A DNA stretch of 64,000 nucleotides, taken from NCBI GenBank assembly GCA_903994455.1, contig CAJEXI010000009.1, forward strand, positions 1 through 64,000, read 5' to 3'. Below are positions 33,200 to 42,973 of the stretch, piece by piece. The stretch comes from an uncultured Chlorobiaceae bacterium. Its GTDB lineage: Bacteria; Bacteroidota; Chlorobiia; Chlorobiales; Chlorobiaceae. Within the stretch, counting starts at the first letter, position 1, and each line of letters opens with the position of its first letter. The translations under genes were made by a program, and so were the position numbers. Below the pieces are notes generated by a model. The model worked only from the letters and a program-made list of their open reading frames with translations. It did no database searches and was not told where the DNA came from.

Positions 33200-34357
33200 A
33201 TGCAATTGCTCCGCTTTGTTACTGCTTCGTGCATGATTCTTGCAGCTTTGACCTTATCGATTCCAGTCGAGCTGAGGGCTTATGATTTCAAGCCGCTTGA
33301 AGCCGTTGTTGAGCAAGCGATCAGCGACACTGTTTTTCCCGGTGCAACTCTTGCTGTCCTCTATAAGGGGAGGGTGGTTTTTCACAGGGCGTTCGGCAGA
33401 ATGACCTATAGCCCCAAAAGCGCTCCCGTTGATACGACAACCATGTACGACCTTGCTTCTCTGACCAAGGCTGTTGTCACCACCAGTATAATCATGCAGC
33501 TTGTCGAACGGGATTCGCTCTCACTTCGGGCTCCAGTGTCGGCTTACCTGCCTGATTTTGCTCAAAACAGCAAGGGAACGGTGACGATTGAGCAGCTTTT
33601 GCGCCACACCTCCGGCTTGAGAGCCCACGCCGGTTTTTCAAAAAGCTGCGCAACCCCGGAACAGCTCTTCCACGCCATTGCCGCCGATTCACTCCTCTCT
33701 GCACCCGGCACAACAACCCTTTACAGTGATCTCGGCTTCATGATCCTTGGTAAAATCGTTGAAACCATCACCGGCAAATCTTTGGCATCAAACTTTCATG
33801 AGCGTTTTACAAAGCCGCTGAACATGAAATCAACCATGTTTACCCCACCTCCATCACTCATATTGCGTATTGCGCCCGTCGAAAAAGATAAACTCTGGCC
33901 ATTCAAAAAAGAGCGTCCGCTGGTTCATGACCAGAATGCCGCGCTCCTGGGAGGCGTAGCCGGTCATGCCGGATTGTATGCAACAACCAGCGACCTGCTT
34001 CTTATGACTGCAATGATGATGAACGACGGAACCAGCAAAGGCCGAGTCTATTTCCGCCCGGCCACACTCAGAACATTTCTCTCCCGGCGCAACTCTCCGA
34101 GAGCATTGGGTTGGGATTTGCGCTCTCCTGAAGGACACTCCTCAGCAGGCGACTTTTTTTCAAACTCCTCCTACGGGCATCTCGGTTTTACCGGAACCAG
34201 CATCTGGATTGACCCTGAAAAAAAAATTGCCGTCATTCTGCTCAGCAACAGGGTCTACCCGACATCAGACAACATCAAAATCCGCACGTTTCGCCCACTG
34301 ATCCACAACACTGTCGTACAGTGCCTGGGGTTGGTCAGGCAAACAAACCTTCCATAG
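33200..34357 (+). CDS. Serine hydrolase, class C beta-lactamase/PBP-like
   Basis: A 385-residue exported protein: the first ~27 residues form a signal peptide (FVTASCMILAALTLSIPVEL). The beta-lactamase class C/penicillin-binding fold follows, with the catalytic SxxK in DLASLTKAVV, a YSD in place of the usual YxN, and HLGFTG as the third motif. Relatives include esterases, D-aminopeptidases and peptidoglycan-editing enzymes, so the substrate is open. An AAGGAAG precedes the ATG by about 9 bases. It starts 17 bases after mlaD and may belong to that operon. Its end overlaps the 3' end of the convergent crtU-like gene by 23 bases. Confidence 0.82.
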   Translation: MQLLRFVTASCMILAALTLSIPVELRAYDFKPLEAVVEQAISDTVFPGATLAVLYKGRVVFHRAFGRMTYSPKSAPVDTTTMYDLASLTKAVVTTSIIMQLVERDSLSLRAPVSAYLPDFAQNSKGTVTIEQLLRHTSGLRAHAGFSKSCATPEQLFHAIAADSLLSAPGTTTLYSDLGFMILGKIVETITGKSLASNFHERFTKPLNMKSTMFTPPPSLILRIAPVEKDKLWPFKKERPLVHDQNAALLGGVAGHAGLYATTSDLLLMTAMMMNDGTSKGRVYFRPATLRTFLSRRNSPRALGWDLRSPEGHSSAGDFFSNSSYGHLGFTGTSIWIDPEKKIAVILLSNRVYPTSDNIKIRTFRPLIHNTVVQCLGLVRQTNLP

Positions 34358-36266
34358 GCACAACTGGAAGGGGAGTTGGTTTCAGCGATTCCTGCCGAAA
34401 AATGGCATTGGCAGCCAGGCGTCCAGTAAAAGCCGCCGCCTCCATGAGAAAAACGGGAGCATCCACTTTTACCCAGTCTCCTGCAAAAAAGAGATTGGAG
34501 AATGGCGTTTCAAGGCCGGGACGACGGGCGTGATCTCCCGGAGCCCATCGGGTAAAATTAGACTGTTGCATAAAGAGTTCGTGCAAAATCCTTGCATCTT
34601 TTGATTCAGGGAACAAGAGATGCAACTCCTGAAGCATCGTTGCCTTGATCTCCTCTTCCGGCCTGATATCCTTTGGCGCAATGGCGTAGGCGTGCAGTTC
34701 AACAACACAGCCTCCATGCTTTTTTGCCCATGAGATAAACGGCTCCTGGAAATGAGAATAAAGAGAGACTGAATCGGTATAGGTATAACCCGAAACGGTG
34801 TAGAATGGAAACTCTGCTGAATCAAGCGGGCGATCAATCCAAAGACGGTAGACCGCATAGGGATCTGCCTCCCCGAGCGAAGCAACCTGCGACTCAAACT
34901 CAGGACGGCCCAACTCAGATGCTTTGACCAACTTCCGGATACCCCTTACGTCAGAAGCCGCCACACAATAATCACAAGCCAACAGTTCCGCCTCTCTCCC
35001 TTCAAAATTCTTTTCCCGACGCACCACAAGCACTCCTCCTTCAAGCGCAACAGCAAGCCTGACCAGCGGAGCCTTGGGTGGTCCACTCACCGGTATGCCT
35101 GACGCATTATACCTGCCTGCATGGCACGGACAGTAAAAACCGCCGGCAAGAGTATCGGGTCTAACCGTGCAGCCTGCATGGGTGCAGCGCCCGTCATAGG
35201 CGACATACCCGCTACCCTTTCGGCCAACCACAATCGGTATTCCATCGGCAGTAACATAAGCCGCAAAGCCCTGTTGCGGTACCTTGGCCGGATCAACCTG
35301 CAAGAACAGAGAGGAACCGCTTTCCGGCGAGTCCACAACAACCCCGACAACCTTCTCCCCATTGACCTTCACGCTTCTTGCCGTACTCCCCTTCCGGAGC
35401 TTCACCCCGAGCTGTTTCAGCCTGGCCTCAAGAGGATTGACAAGAGCGCTCATACAATCGCGATTCGTTATTTTAAAAGCGAGTCCTTCCGGGCTGCCCA
35501 TAAAATAAAAATGAAAATAGCGGAGAGCCTCGGCAGCCGACAACACCTCCATACGATTCATCGTCGCATCAGAAAAAGGGTGCAGCACCGTATCAACAAA
35601 GGCGGGCAAAGCCTCTCCCTGGCGACAATAGGTCATGAAATCAATCGAATCATACTTGCTGAACGTTTTTTTGTACTCGTATCGGAACATCTCCCCCATT
35701 GAAGTCAATCCTCTGGAATTTTTCAGAAAGGAGATCAGGTCAAGTCGGCGGGACTGCCCCATCATAGAGAGCACATTGAGAGGAAATAACTTCGATGTCT
35801 GGCCAAAGAGCTCTTCAGGAGCATTTTTAAACATCACAGGATATCCGGGAGAGGCTGAAAAAACCTCCGGCCTGACACCCGCAGAGGCAAACATCTCATT
35901 GAGATTGTAATACTGGTCAAAAAAACCGTGAAACCCGTGCTCCACAGGAAAACTCTCGCCAAGAGCCTCAAGATTCCAACCCGTGAGTTTGCCTCCAAGG
36001 AGAGGAGAAGACTCAACCAGCGTCACCTCAAAACCTCTGAGGGCAAGTTCAAGAGAGGCGCTGATACCGGCCAGACCGCCGCCAATGACCACAACTTTTT
36101 TTGAGACCTCAAGCCTCTCTTTCCCTTCCACTCCCTCTGCATCACTGCCATAAAACTCTTTTCTCGGCTGGTAATATCCGATAAGCCCTGCTGTTCCTGC
36201 CACAGCAACTCCGGCACCAATACCTGCACGCTTCAGCAGTTTTTTTATAAACTCTCGTCGTTCCAT
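34335..36266 (-). CDS. crtU: FAD-dependent desaturase with inserted Rieske domain, probable carotenoid aromatic ring synthase (CrtU-like)
   Basis: A 643-residue flavoprotein. The N-terminus, MERREFIKKLLKRAG followed by a hydrophobic stretch, resembles a Tat signal or anchor (RR-x-F-I-K). The FAD-binding VVIGGGLAGISASLELAL begins near residue 59. A Rieske [2Fe-2S] domain is inserted near residues 330-395, with CTHAGC near 360 and CPCHAGRY near 380. The C-terminal FAD-site NLFFAGDWVKVDAPVFLMEAA completes the amine-oxidase/phytoene-desaturase fold. To my knowledge the green sulfur bacterial CrtU, which turns beta- or gamma-carotene end rings into aromatic rings (isorenieratene, chlorobactene), has this make-up; that identification is by family memory. 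It is convergent with the hydrolase gene. Confidence 0.65.
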   Translation of the reverse strand: MERREFIKKLLKRAGIGAGVAVAGTAGLIGYYQPRKEFYGSDAEGVEGKERLEVSKKVVVIGGGLAGISASLELALRGFEVTLVESSPLLGGKLTGWNLEALGESFPVEHGFHGFFDQYYNLNEMFASAGVRPEVFSASPGYPVMFKNAPEELFGQTSKLFPLNVLSMMGQSRRLDLISFLKNSRGLTSMGEMFRYEYKKTFSKYDSIDFMTYCRQGEALPAFVDTVLHPFSDATMNRMEVLSAAEALRYFHFYFMGSPEGLAFKITNRDCMSALVNPLEARLKQLGVKLRKGSTARSVKVNGEKVVGVVVDSPESGSSLFLQVDPAKVPQQGFAAYVTADGIPIVVGRKGSGYVAYDGRCTHAGCTVRPDTLAGGFYCPCHAGRYNASGIPVSGPPKAPLVRLAVALEGGVLVVRREKNFEGREAELLACDYCVAASDVRGIRKLVKASELGRPEFESQVASLGEADPYAVYRLWIDRPLDSAEFPFYTVSGYTYTDSVSLYSHFQEPFISWAKKHGGCVVELHAYAIAPKDIRPEEEIKATMLQELHLLFPESKDARILHELFMQQSNFTRWAPGDHARRPGLETPFSNLFFAGDWVKVDAPVFLMEAAAFTGRLAANAIFRQESLKPTPLPVVPMEGLFA

Positions 36267-36367
36267 AACAGTGAAAAGGACGTTAACCCGTTGAAAATCA
36301 ATATGCTGAAGTGTACGACCATTTTAACAATAAATAGTCCTATGAGCAACTCTTCGTTGAAAACGCT

Positions 36368-36646
36368 TTACAACAACTCCTTTTTCTGGAATTTCAGAAA
36401 CGATCTGAACAAGTCAGACAAAAAATGGAATGAGTTCGTAACCGACTGTTCGATGTGGTGAAATGCTTCAGGAATATGGCCTCCGCTCAGAGAGAGATAA
36501 GCCGCATAAAGCACAAGAAAAGCCGCAATAACGAGAACAACCTGTACCACTTTTTTAAGAAAAGAGAACAGAATCATGAAAGCAATAATGACGGCAATAA
36601 AAAACAACACCGGATGATGAGCAAAATAGTCAACAGCTTTTTCCAT
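36368..36646 (-). CDS. Small inner-membrane protein of unknown function
   Basis: A 92-residue protein with two hydrophobic segments, VLFFIAVIIAFMILFSFL and VVQVVLVIAAFLVLYAAYL, separated by a short KK turn, and a helical tail (FHFLSDLFRSFLKFQKKELL). It lies 17 bases after the end of lpxB on the same strand, so it may be co-transcribed with it. I recognise no family. Confidence 0.65.
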   Translation of the reverse strand: MEKAVDYFAHHPVLFFIAVIIAFMILFSFLKKVVQVVLVIAAFLVLYAAYLSLSGGHIPEAFHHIEQSVTNSFHFLSDLFRSFLKFQKKELL

Positions 36647-36663
36647 AAGAGCACGTTTTTCGT

Positions 36664-37806
36664 TTAAAGGTATTCCAGTAAAATACCGGCAACCCTGGGT
36701 GAGGGAGAAACTTCGGCAAGCTTCGCCCGTGCAGCAAGCAACTCCCGACGCATCGCACTGGCAACATTGGCATCATCAAGAATCATTCGGGCTTGACGGT
36801 ATATCTCTGCTCCGCAAGCCTCATGCTGAAGAAGCTCGGGCACCGCCCTTTCAGCACTCATAAGCCCTTTAGCCACAATATTTGCCAGTGATATGTTCTT
36901 CAGCTTGACCAACTGGCGGCCAATCAGGTAGTTAAGCTGTCCTGTTCTATAAACAACAATCATGGGCACACCAAAACAAAGCGATTCAAACGTAGCGGTA
37001 CCCGAGGTCACCAGAACAAGCTCACTGTATTGCATGACCTCATAGGCTGAACCGTCGATAACGGAGAGGTCACGATACTGCGACAAAACCCGGTAAGCCT
37101 CTTCATCAAGATTTGGAGCACGTCCAAAGAGAAAAACGACAGGATACTCACTGCTCAGCAACCGTGCCGCTTTCAGCATTTCAGGAAAAATGTAGGCAAT
37201 CTCCTGCTTGCGGCTTCCTGGAAGAAGTCCTACAAGCCTGGTATTGGGCGAAAGAGTATGTTTTTTGAGAAACAGCTCTTTGGAAGAAAGCGTCACTTCG
37301 GCAAGTTCTTCAATAACGGGATGACCCACAAATTCCGCCTTGATACCGTGATGCCGAAAAAATTCAACTTCAAAATCAAAGATAACAAGCAGCCGATCAA
37401 CATGAGCGCGGATAGCCTTGACCCTGCCCTCTTTCCATGCCCAAACCTGGGGGGAAATATAATAGATAACCGGAATTCCAAGTTTATGAAAAAAACGGGC
37501 CATCATGAGGTTCATGCCCGGATAATCAACAAGTAATGCCGCAAAGGGCTTTTCACGGAGTACAGCAGCCTTGAGATCACGAATAACCCGCCGAAGAAAA
37601 CCCGAATGTTTCAGCACATCGACAATCCCCATCATGCTCATCTCGGCAGTATCGTATAACAAGTTTGCACCAAGCTGCCGAAGTTTTTGACCGCCTATGC
37701 CAAAAACCTTGATCTCATGCCTTGCTTTCAATAACTCAGCAATAACACCGGCAGCATGCATATCCCCGGATATTTCTCCGGCTAAAACAAACAACATCTT
37801 TGGCAT
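36664..37806 (-). CDS. lpxB: Lipid-A-disaccharide synthase
   Basis: A 380-residue glycosyltransferase of family GT19. It joins UDP-2,3-diacylglucosamine and lipid X to give the lipid A disaccharide, at the inner face of the cytoplasmic membrane. The N-terminus MLFVLAGEISGDMHAAGVI is the LpxB signature; DYPGMNLMMARFFHK, YYISPQVWAWKEGRV, GHPVIEE, LLPGSRKQEI and VTSGTATFE follow. I start at ATG 37806, three residues ahead of MLFVLAG; the frame is open ten residues further. The presence of lpxB with kdsD and bamA shows an LPS-bearing outer membrane. Confidence 0.94.
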   Translation of the reverse strand: MPKMLFVLAGEISGDMHAAGVIAELLKARHEIKVFGIGGQKLRQLGANLLYDTAEMSMMGIVDVLKHSGFLRRVIRDLKAAVLREKPFAALLVDYPGMNLMMARFFHKLGIPVIYYISPQVWAWKEGRVKAIRAHVDRLLVIFDFEVEFFRHHGIKAEFVGHPVIEELAEVTLSSKELFLKKHTLSPNTRLVGLLPGSRKQEIAYIFPEMLKAARLLSSEYPVVFLFGRAPNLDEEAYRVLSQYRDLSVIDGSAYEVMQYSELVLVTSGTATFESLCFGVPMIVVYRTGQLNYLIGRQLVKLKNISLANIVAKGLMSAERAVPELLQHEACGAEIYRQARMILDDANVASAMRRELLAARAKLAEVSPSPRVAGILLEYL

Positions 37807-37925
37807 AAAAAAGAGTGATAATTGGAGGAACGACAAGGAATCCGTACCTTAGCAATATATTTTATATTTTCCTTCCAAATGAGTAGCAGAATTTTGTTCT
37901 TAATTATATTCAACATCAATAAAGA

Positions 37926-39308
37926 ATGCAAGTTAAATTCGGTACTGACGGATGGCGCGCAATTATAGCAAAAGATTATACCTTCGATAACCTGAAACTT
38001 GTAGCGCTGGCTTCTGCCCGCTACTTTCTTGACCATCCAAACAGGGCGAAAGGTGTCTGTGTTGGCTATGATACCCGCTTCATGTCCAAAGAATTTGCTG
38101 AATATACGGCCAGCATTCTTTCATCACAGGGGCTCAGAGTATTGCTTGCCGACAGTTTTGTGTCAACACCGGCAGTCTCCCTGTATGCGAAAGCAAAACA
38201 GCTTGCCGGTGGCATTGTCATTACGGCATCTCATAATCCGGCAATTTATAATGGTTTCAAAATCAAATCTCCCAGCGGTGGCCCCGCACACCCTGAAGTG
38301 ATCGCTGAAATCGAACACAATATGACACTGATAGACCCGCAAGTGATGATTGTGCCCGATAAAAAGCTGATTGAGCTGATTGATATGAAGGGATTTTATA
38401 TCAGCCATCTGAAATGCAGCATTGATCTCCCCCTGATTCGCGAGTCAAGAATAAAAATAGCACATAACGCCATGTTTGGTGCCGGACAGGATCTTGTCTC
38501 CAGCCTGTTTGATGAATCAATGCTCAGTTGCTATCACTGCAGCATCAACCCTGGTTTTGGCGGTATCAATCCCGAGCCAATGCCTCAGTATATCAAAGAG
38601 TTCATCGAATTCTTCAATGAGGTTGAAACCGATGTTGGTATTATCAATGATGGAGATGCCGACAGGATTGGCATGCTTGACGAAAATGGCCGCTTTGTGG
38701 ATTCCCACAAACTCTTTGCTATTATTCTCAAGGATCTGGTCGAGTATCAGCACAAAACCGGTGAAGTTGCCAAAACATTTGCGTTGACTGATGTCATCGA
38801 CAAGATATGCCAGAAACACCATCTCGTCATGCATGAGCTTCAGATAGGCTTCAAGCATCTCAGCAAACTCATGACCACGAATAACATTCTTATCGGTGGA
38901 GAGGAGTCCGGTGGTATAGGTATTCCTGCATTTCTGCCGGAACGCGATGGTGTCTATACCGCTCTTTTGATCCTTGAAATGATGACACGCAGGAACAAAA
39001 CTCTTGCTGAACTGGTTCAGGAGCTGTACGATGAGTATGGCTTTTTCTGTTATAATCGCCTCGATTTGCGTGTCAGCGAAGCAAAAAAACAGGTTATTAT
39101 TGATCGTGCGTCTACAGGTGACCTCACAAGCATCGCGGGCTACAACGTTTTGAAATTCAATGATCTTGACGGCTACAAATATCACTTTGAAGGCGGTTGG
39201 ATGCTTATCCGGCCATCCGGTACTGAGCCGGTCCTGCGCCTCTATTGTGAAGCTGACTCTCAGGAAAAGGTTGACAAGGTTCTTGCTTTTGCCTCAAAAC
39301 TTGCTTGA
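37926..39308 (+). CDS. Phosphoglucomutase/phosphomannomutase family protein
   Basis: A 460-residue alpha-D-phosphohexomutase. It starts [17 protein letters not shown]. The phosphoserine site is in [19 protein letters not shown], the metal loop is [13 protein letters not shown], the sugar-binding loop is GGEESGGIG, and the phosphate-binding loop [12 protein letters not shown] is near the C-terminus. Whether glucose, mannose or both are the substrate cannot be read from the sequence. It is a distinct paralogue of the enzyme at 56066. The gene is transcribed divergently from lpxB across a 119-base gap. The sigma factor gene follows 34 bases after its end. Confidence 0.88.
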   Translation: MQVKFGTDGWRAIIAKDYTFDNLKLVALASARYFLDHPNRAKGVCVGYDTRFMSKEFAEYTASILSSQGLRVLLADSFVSTPAVSLYAKAKQLAGGIVITASHNPAIYNGFKIKSPSGGPAHPEVIAEIEHNMTLIDPQVMIVPDKKLIELIDMKGFYISHLKCSIDLPLIRESRIKIAHNAMFGAGQDLVSSLFDESMLSCYHCSINPGFGGINPEPMPQYIKEFIEFFNEVETDVGIINDGDADRIGMLDENGRFVDSHKLFAIILKDLVEYQHKTGEVAKTFALTDVIDKICQKHHLVMHELQIGFKHLSKLMTTNNILIGGEESGGIGIPAFLPERDGVYTALLILEMMTRRNKTLAELVQELYDEYGFFCYNRLDLRVSEAKKQVIIDRASTGDLTSIAGYNVLKFNDLDGYKYHFEGGWMLIRPSGTEPVLRLYCEADSQEKVDKVLAFASKLA

Positions 39309-39342
39309 GTCTCAACTGACAGGGAAGAAAATTCAACATGGG

Positions 39343-39885
39343 ATGGCATCAAAAGAAAAGCTGTTCAGGAGCATTGTGGCTGACCATCAGGAGATGGTCG
39401 TTAATACCTGTTACCGCTTTGTCTTTAATCGTGAAGATGCTGAGGATCTGGCCCAGGATGTCTTTGTCGAGGTATTTCGATCTCTTGAACAGTTCCGTGA
39501 AGAATCAAAACTCTCAACATGGATATACAGAATCGCTGTCACGAAATCACTTGACCACCTGCGCCATCTGAACAGAAAAAAACGGTTCAGTTCGCTGAAA
39601 AGAATGATTGGTATTAATGATCCGGCGGAAGATATTGCTGCACCATCCCATGATAATCCACCCGAAGCATTAGCCCAAACCGAACGAGCCAAAATCTTGC
39701 TGGATGCGCTTAATACGCTTCCTGAAAGCCAGAAAACAGCATTTCTGCTCAGCAAACAGGAGGGATTCAGTAATCAGGAGATTGCTGATATCCTCAAAAC
39801 ATCGGTATCAGCCGTTGAATCTTTGGTACACAGGGCAAAAAAAAACCTTCATGACAAACTCTATGTCTATTATTCGGAACATTAA
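39343..39885 (+). CDS. ECF RNA polymerase sigma factor
   Basis: A 180-residue extracytoplasmic-function sigma factor. Region 2 is seen in [20 protein letters not shown] and [17 protein letters not shown], and region 4 in [16 protein letters not shown] and [21 protein letters not shown] start at ATG 39343, where the sigma fold begins ([19 protein letters not shown]); the frame is open upstream but runs into the preceding gene. The following genes encode a small membrane protein and two Spy-like periplasmic proteins, all on the same strand, which resembles envelope or metal stress operons in which the sigma factor is held by a membrane partner. Confidence 0.9.
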   Translation: MASKEKLFRSIVADHQEMVVNTCYRFVFNREDAEDLAQDVFVEVFRSLEQFREESKLSTWIYRIAVTKSLDHLRHLNRKKRFSSLKRMIGINDPAEDIAAPSHDNPPEALAQTERAKILLDALNTLPESQKTAFLLSKQEGFSNQEIADILKTSVSAVESLVHRAKKNLHDKLYVYYSEH

Positions 39886-39945
39886 TTTTTTTGAAACCGC
39901 AAGTTTTTGACAAACCTGTCGTCTGATATACTGAAGAAGGAGATA

Positions 39946-40293
39946 ATGATGAAACAGCATGACAAGAACATAGAGGCAGAAGTCTGCAAGACCATGAGTT
40001 TGCTTGATGAGTTAGTTCCGCTTGAACTCCATCATCAATTCGGGGTCCGGTTGATGCATAGAGTCGAGGAAGAAACCGACTTGAAGTATTCTGGATTTCG
40101 CATTGATTACAGGCTGGCATTCATGGCGCTGATTTTTGTTGTTAATGTGGGAACAACGATGCTGTCAATTCAGCAAGGTGATGAAGCAAGAACAACGGTC
40201 AGTGAAGTGCCTTTTAACCAGAGTGACGACTACTCGAACCAGGAGTTTGCCTCTTATGATCAGGGCGCTTCTTATGAAAACCTTGCTCCTTGA
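39946..40293 (+). CDS. Small membrane protein, possible anti-sigma partner
   Basis: A 115-residue protein with a soluble N-terminal ~60 residues, one membrane helix (LAFMALIFVVNVGTTML) and a short acidic tail outside. AAGGAG precedes the tandem ATGs at 39946 and 39949 at good distance. Its place directly after an ECF sigma gene and its one-helix topology suit an anti-sigma factor, but I see no known anti-sigma domain. The N-terminal EVCKTMSLLDELVPLELHH may be the sigma-binding part. Function is inferred from position only. Confidence 0.65.
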   Translation: MMKQHDKNIEAEVCKTMSLLDELVPLELHHQFGVRLMHRVEEETDLKYSGFRIDYRLAFMALIFVVNVGTTMLSIQQGDEARTTVSEVPFNQSDDYSNQEFASYDQGASYENLAP

Positions 40294-40355
40294 TCGCCAG
40301 AATTCTTTTGCATGAAACACGTTACAGTATTGGCTAAACAAAAAGGGAACAAGCG

Positions 40356-40817
40356 ATGAAAAAAACATTGATGATTTTGACAACAGCGTTGCTTCTTGGT
40401 GTCGGCGCTGCTTCAGCGGCTCCAAATGGTCCACTTGGTGTGGGGTGTTTTGGACAAGAAAGGATGCCGGAATGCAGAATGGATATGATGCAGGATAATC
40501 TCGGACTGAACGACAAGCAATGTGAGCAGATGGAGGAGTTCCAGGCAAAACATTTTCGCCTTGTTTCAGCAGAGCAGAGAAAGCTTGTGACGATTGAGCG
40601 TCAGTTAAGGGAAGAGTCACTGAAGGCCAGCCCTGACGCAAAACAAATTGACCAGCTTGCAGACAAGATTGGAAAACAGCATACCGTGCTTGCTCGTCTG
40701 AGAAGCGCTCATTTAAGTGAAATGAACTCAATCTTAACCCCCGCGCAGCGCGACTCCTCCATGAAAACAATGAAGGGTTTTATGCCCATGCGTGGCAATT
40801 GCCGTATGATGAGGTGA
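40356..40817 (+). CDS. Spy/CpxP-like periplasmic protein
   Basis: A 153-residue exported protein. A signal peptide (KKTLMILTTALLLGVGAASA) precedes a helical domain with LGLNDKQCEQMEEFQAKHF and a second ILTPAQRDSSMKTMK, the paired LTxxQ-type motifs of the Spy/CpxP/CnrX fold. Cysteines, methionines and a final MMR tail suggest metal contact. Such proteins act as periplasmic chaperones or as heavy-metal sensors that signal through an anti-sigma factor. It shares the pattern EESLK..PD.K.I with the next gene, so the two are probably duplicates. Confidence 0.8.
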   Translation: MKKTLMILTTALLLGVGAASAAPNGPLGVGCFGQERMPECRMDMMQDNLGLNDKQCEQMEEFQAKHFRLVSAEQRKLVTIERQLREESLKASPDAKQIDQLADKIGKQHTVLARLRSAHLSEMNSILTPAQRDSSMKTMKGFMPMRGNCRMMR

Positions 40818-40845
40818 CAATAAGGAATCAAACCCATGTTGTTCA

Positions 40846-40879
40846 AGGGCAGGCTGGTCTGAAGGGAAGGCCTGCCTTA
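40846..40879 (+). terminator. Possible attenuator between the two Spy-like genes
   Basis: GGGCAGGC near 40847 pairs with GGCCTGCC near 40870 and is followed by TTAATTTAT. It is a GC-rich stem with a weak T-run between the two Spy-like genes, so it could reduce or stop read-through into the second. Confidence 0.45.
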
Positions 40880-40911
40880 ATTTATACGCAGACAACCAAG
40901 GTAGCAACCCC

Positions 40912-41412
40912 ATGAACTTTATTTCTTCAAAACGCTTTGTTTCAATCGCGCTTGTGCTTCTCGCCCTGTGCAATGTCACACTGCTTGGTGTTTTGTGGTT
41001 GCAAAACTCGCCCCGGTTGGCACCATTGTTTCCTCAGAGGCATCATAATGGACGGTCAAACTCTTTTCTTGAAACTCTTGGCCTTACTGCATCGCAAAAC
41101 CTCACCTTCCGTAAACTGCGCGAAGAACATTTCCTCAAAGTCAGGCCTGAAATGGAGACGATTACCGTTCTCAAAACACAACTGGTTGAAGAATCGCTGA
41201 AAGATCACCCAGACAGTAAAAGAATTGAGACGATCACCCTGGAACTCGGCTCCCGTCAGACATCAATAGAGCGTGAGCTTGCGCTCCATTTTCATGAGCT
41301 TGCCAAAATATGTACGCCTGCACAGCGGGATTCTCTGAAAAAAGTGCTTGTTCGTATCGCAACAAACAGGCACGCAATGAGAATGGAGCGTTCCACAAGG
41401 CCTCGACCCTGA
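40912..41412 (+). CDS. Second Spy/CnrX-like protein, membrane-anchored
   Basis: A 166-residue protein with an uncleaved-looking N-terminal membrane helix (FVSIALVLLALCNVTLLGVLW) and a periplasmic helical domain (LGLTASQNLTFRKLREEHF, then ICTPAQRDSLKKVL) of the Spy/CnrX kind. It resembles the preceding protein across the second helix (VEESLKDHPDSKRIETI). CnrX-type sensors are anchored just like this and pass metal signals to a sigma/anti-sigma pair, which would suit the operon. A histidine pair (RHHNG) near residue 44 could bind metal. Confidence 0.75.
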   Translation: MNFISSKRFVSIALVLLALCNVTLLGVLWLQNSPRLAPLFPQRHHNGRSNSFLETLGLTASQNLTFRKLREEHFLKVRPEMETITVLKTQLVEESLKDHPDSKRIETITLELGSRQTSIERELALHFHELAKICTPAQRDSLKKVLVRIATNRHAMRMERSTRPRP

Positions 41413-41437
41413 AAAAATCACAAAAAAAGATGTGACA

Positions 41438-42952
41438 TCATTTCGCGTTGAGCCTTCCAACAACTTTGTTGAAAACAAGCATAACTTCTTGACGAAACAA
41501 AAGAAGGGCGAGCACAAAATAAATGGCCAGAAGTCCCGCTTTCAAAAGAGTGATCGTTAAAGAATTGGAAAAGTGCTGCACTGTATTGAACTGCAACATG
41601 GCCAGTGCAATGCCTGCAACAAGCAACAAAAAAAGCTTAAGCCAGTCATAACGGATCGGAAATACTTTGAGAGAATACCACGCCATCACAACGCACATGA
41701 CAGCCGTACCTGCAACAATGGCACTGGCGGCGCCATCCATGCCGCTGAGCGGGATAAGCCACCAGCAAAAGAGAGCAGTCACTGCCGCACCAGCAAAGGT
41801 AACGACAGGTAGATAGCGTGTATTGCCAGTGATAAGAAGCCCAGCAGACAGATTTGTTGAGACCATGTCAAAAACATAACTCAAAAAAATCCAGGGAAGA
41901 ATTGAAAGTCCAATCCAGTAACGCGGAGGAAGCAGATAAAAGCTCCCAGCATAGTGGTAGCGAACCAAATCAGGCACAAAAAAGGTGGCTGCAAGCGCCA
42001 GGAACATGGTAAAGAGGGTTGAGATGCTGAGGACATGCTGAAAAAGTCTTTTTGCCTCAGGATCTTTGGCATGTTGCAGAAAAAACGGCTGCCATGCAAA
42101 ACGGAATACTTGAATGAAGAGCTGCAACACAACGCCAAAAGCGGCAATTCTTCCATAAATACCAACAATGTCAGAAGCCTGATAGCCATGACCATAGAGC
42201 CGTTCAACCTCTGCGGGTGGTATGCGAATTAAAATGTTCCGGTCAATCAGATGAATCAGCAGCCCGGCAATTCCGGTCGGCACATAAGGTAAGCCGATCC
42301 GAAGCATTTCACGCAACTGCAAGGTTGAAAAAAAGATCCTGAACTGACGAAAAACAGGAATAACCAACAGAAGACTGACCAATGAACCAAAGGCCTCTGC
42401 GATGAAAACCCCCGGCAATCCGAAATGAAAAGGAACAATAAGAATAATTGCACTTGCGACAACCGCTATAACACCGACTACCCGTGCAATGGCAAACTGC
42501 ACGGCTTTTCTCTTCAGACGAAGTTCTGCAAATGGAATGACCAGAAGAGTGTCGATCCATAAAATAAGGGCCGCATACCGGACAAAGATGAAGTCGCTGG
42601 CAGAGAGCCCTATGAGTTGAGCAATAAAGGGAGCAAAAAGGACGATGATCACCGCAAAAAGCGTTGAGGTCACCAGCAGAGTGATAAAGGCCGTCGAAAA
42701 AAGCTGGGTTTCATCCCTGTCTCGATGTGCAGAATCCGAAACTACCTTGAGATAGGAGGTTTCAAGGCCATAAGAAAACAAAACATTTGCCAGTGCAATA
42801 TTGGCATAGATAATAGTTTGTACACCATTATCAAACGTGGAGAGTTTGTTGGCGTAAAGGGGAACCAGAAGATAATTGAGACTACGGGCAAGAATCGTAC
42901 TCGAACCGTAGATAACAGTGTCTTTGAAAAGAAGCTTTAACTTTGAAAACAT
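41438..42952 (-). CDS. Polysaccharide flippase (Wzx/MATE-like)
   Basis: A 504-residue integral membrane protein with about 14 hydrophobic helices, of the polysaccharide biosynthesis (Wzx/RfbX, MOP exporter) family. It starts [24 protein letters not shown], the usual first helices, and later shows [19 protein letters not shown] and [17 protein letters not shown]. It would flip lipid-linked sugars across the inner membrane for O-antigen or capsule. There are no glycosyltransferase genes beside it, so its substrate is unknown. Confidence 0.88.
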   Translation of the reverse strand: MFSKLKLLFKDTVIYGSSTILARSLNYLLVPLYANKLSTFDNGVQTIIYANIALANVLFSYGLETSYLKVVSDSAHRDRDETQLFSTAFITLLVTSTLFAVIIVLFAPFIAQLIGLSASDFIFVRYAALILWIDTLLVIPFAELRLKRKAVQFAIARVVGVIAVVASAIILIVPFHFGLPGVFIAEAFGSLVSLLLVIPVFRQFRIFFSTLQLREMLRIGLPYVPTGIAGLLIHLIDRNILIRIPPAEVERLYGHGYQASDIVGIYGRIAAFGVVLQLFIQVFRFAWQPFFLQHAKDPEAKRLFQHVLSISTLFTMFLALAATFFVPDLVRYHYAGSFYLLPPRYWIGLSILPWIFLSYVFDMVSTNLSAGLLITGNTRYLPVVTFAGAAVTALFCWWLIPLSGMDGAASAIVAGTAVMCVVMAWYSLKVFPIRYDWLKLFLLLVAGIALAMLQFNTVQHFSNSLTITLLKAGLLAIYFVLALLLFRQEVMLVFNKVVGRLNAK

Positions 42953-42973
42953 GCAGAAGAAAAATCAGAAAAC

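Noticed and set aside
38517..39185. Minus-strand frame of 222 codons
   Set aside because: It is antisense to the phosphohexomutase gene and resembles no protein.
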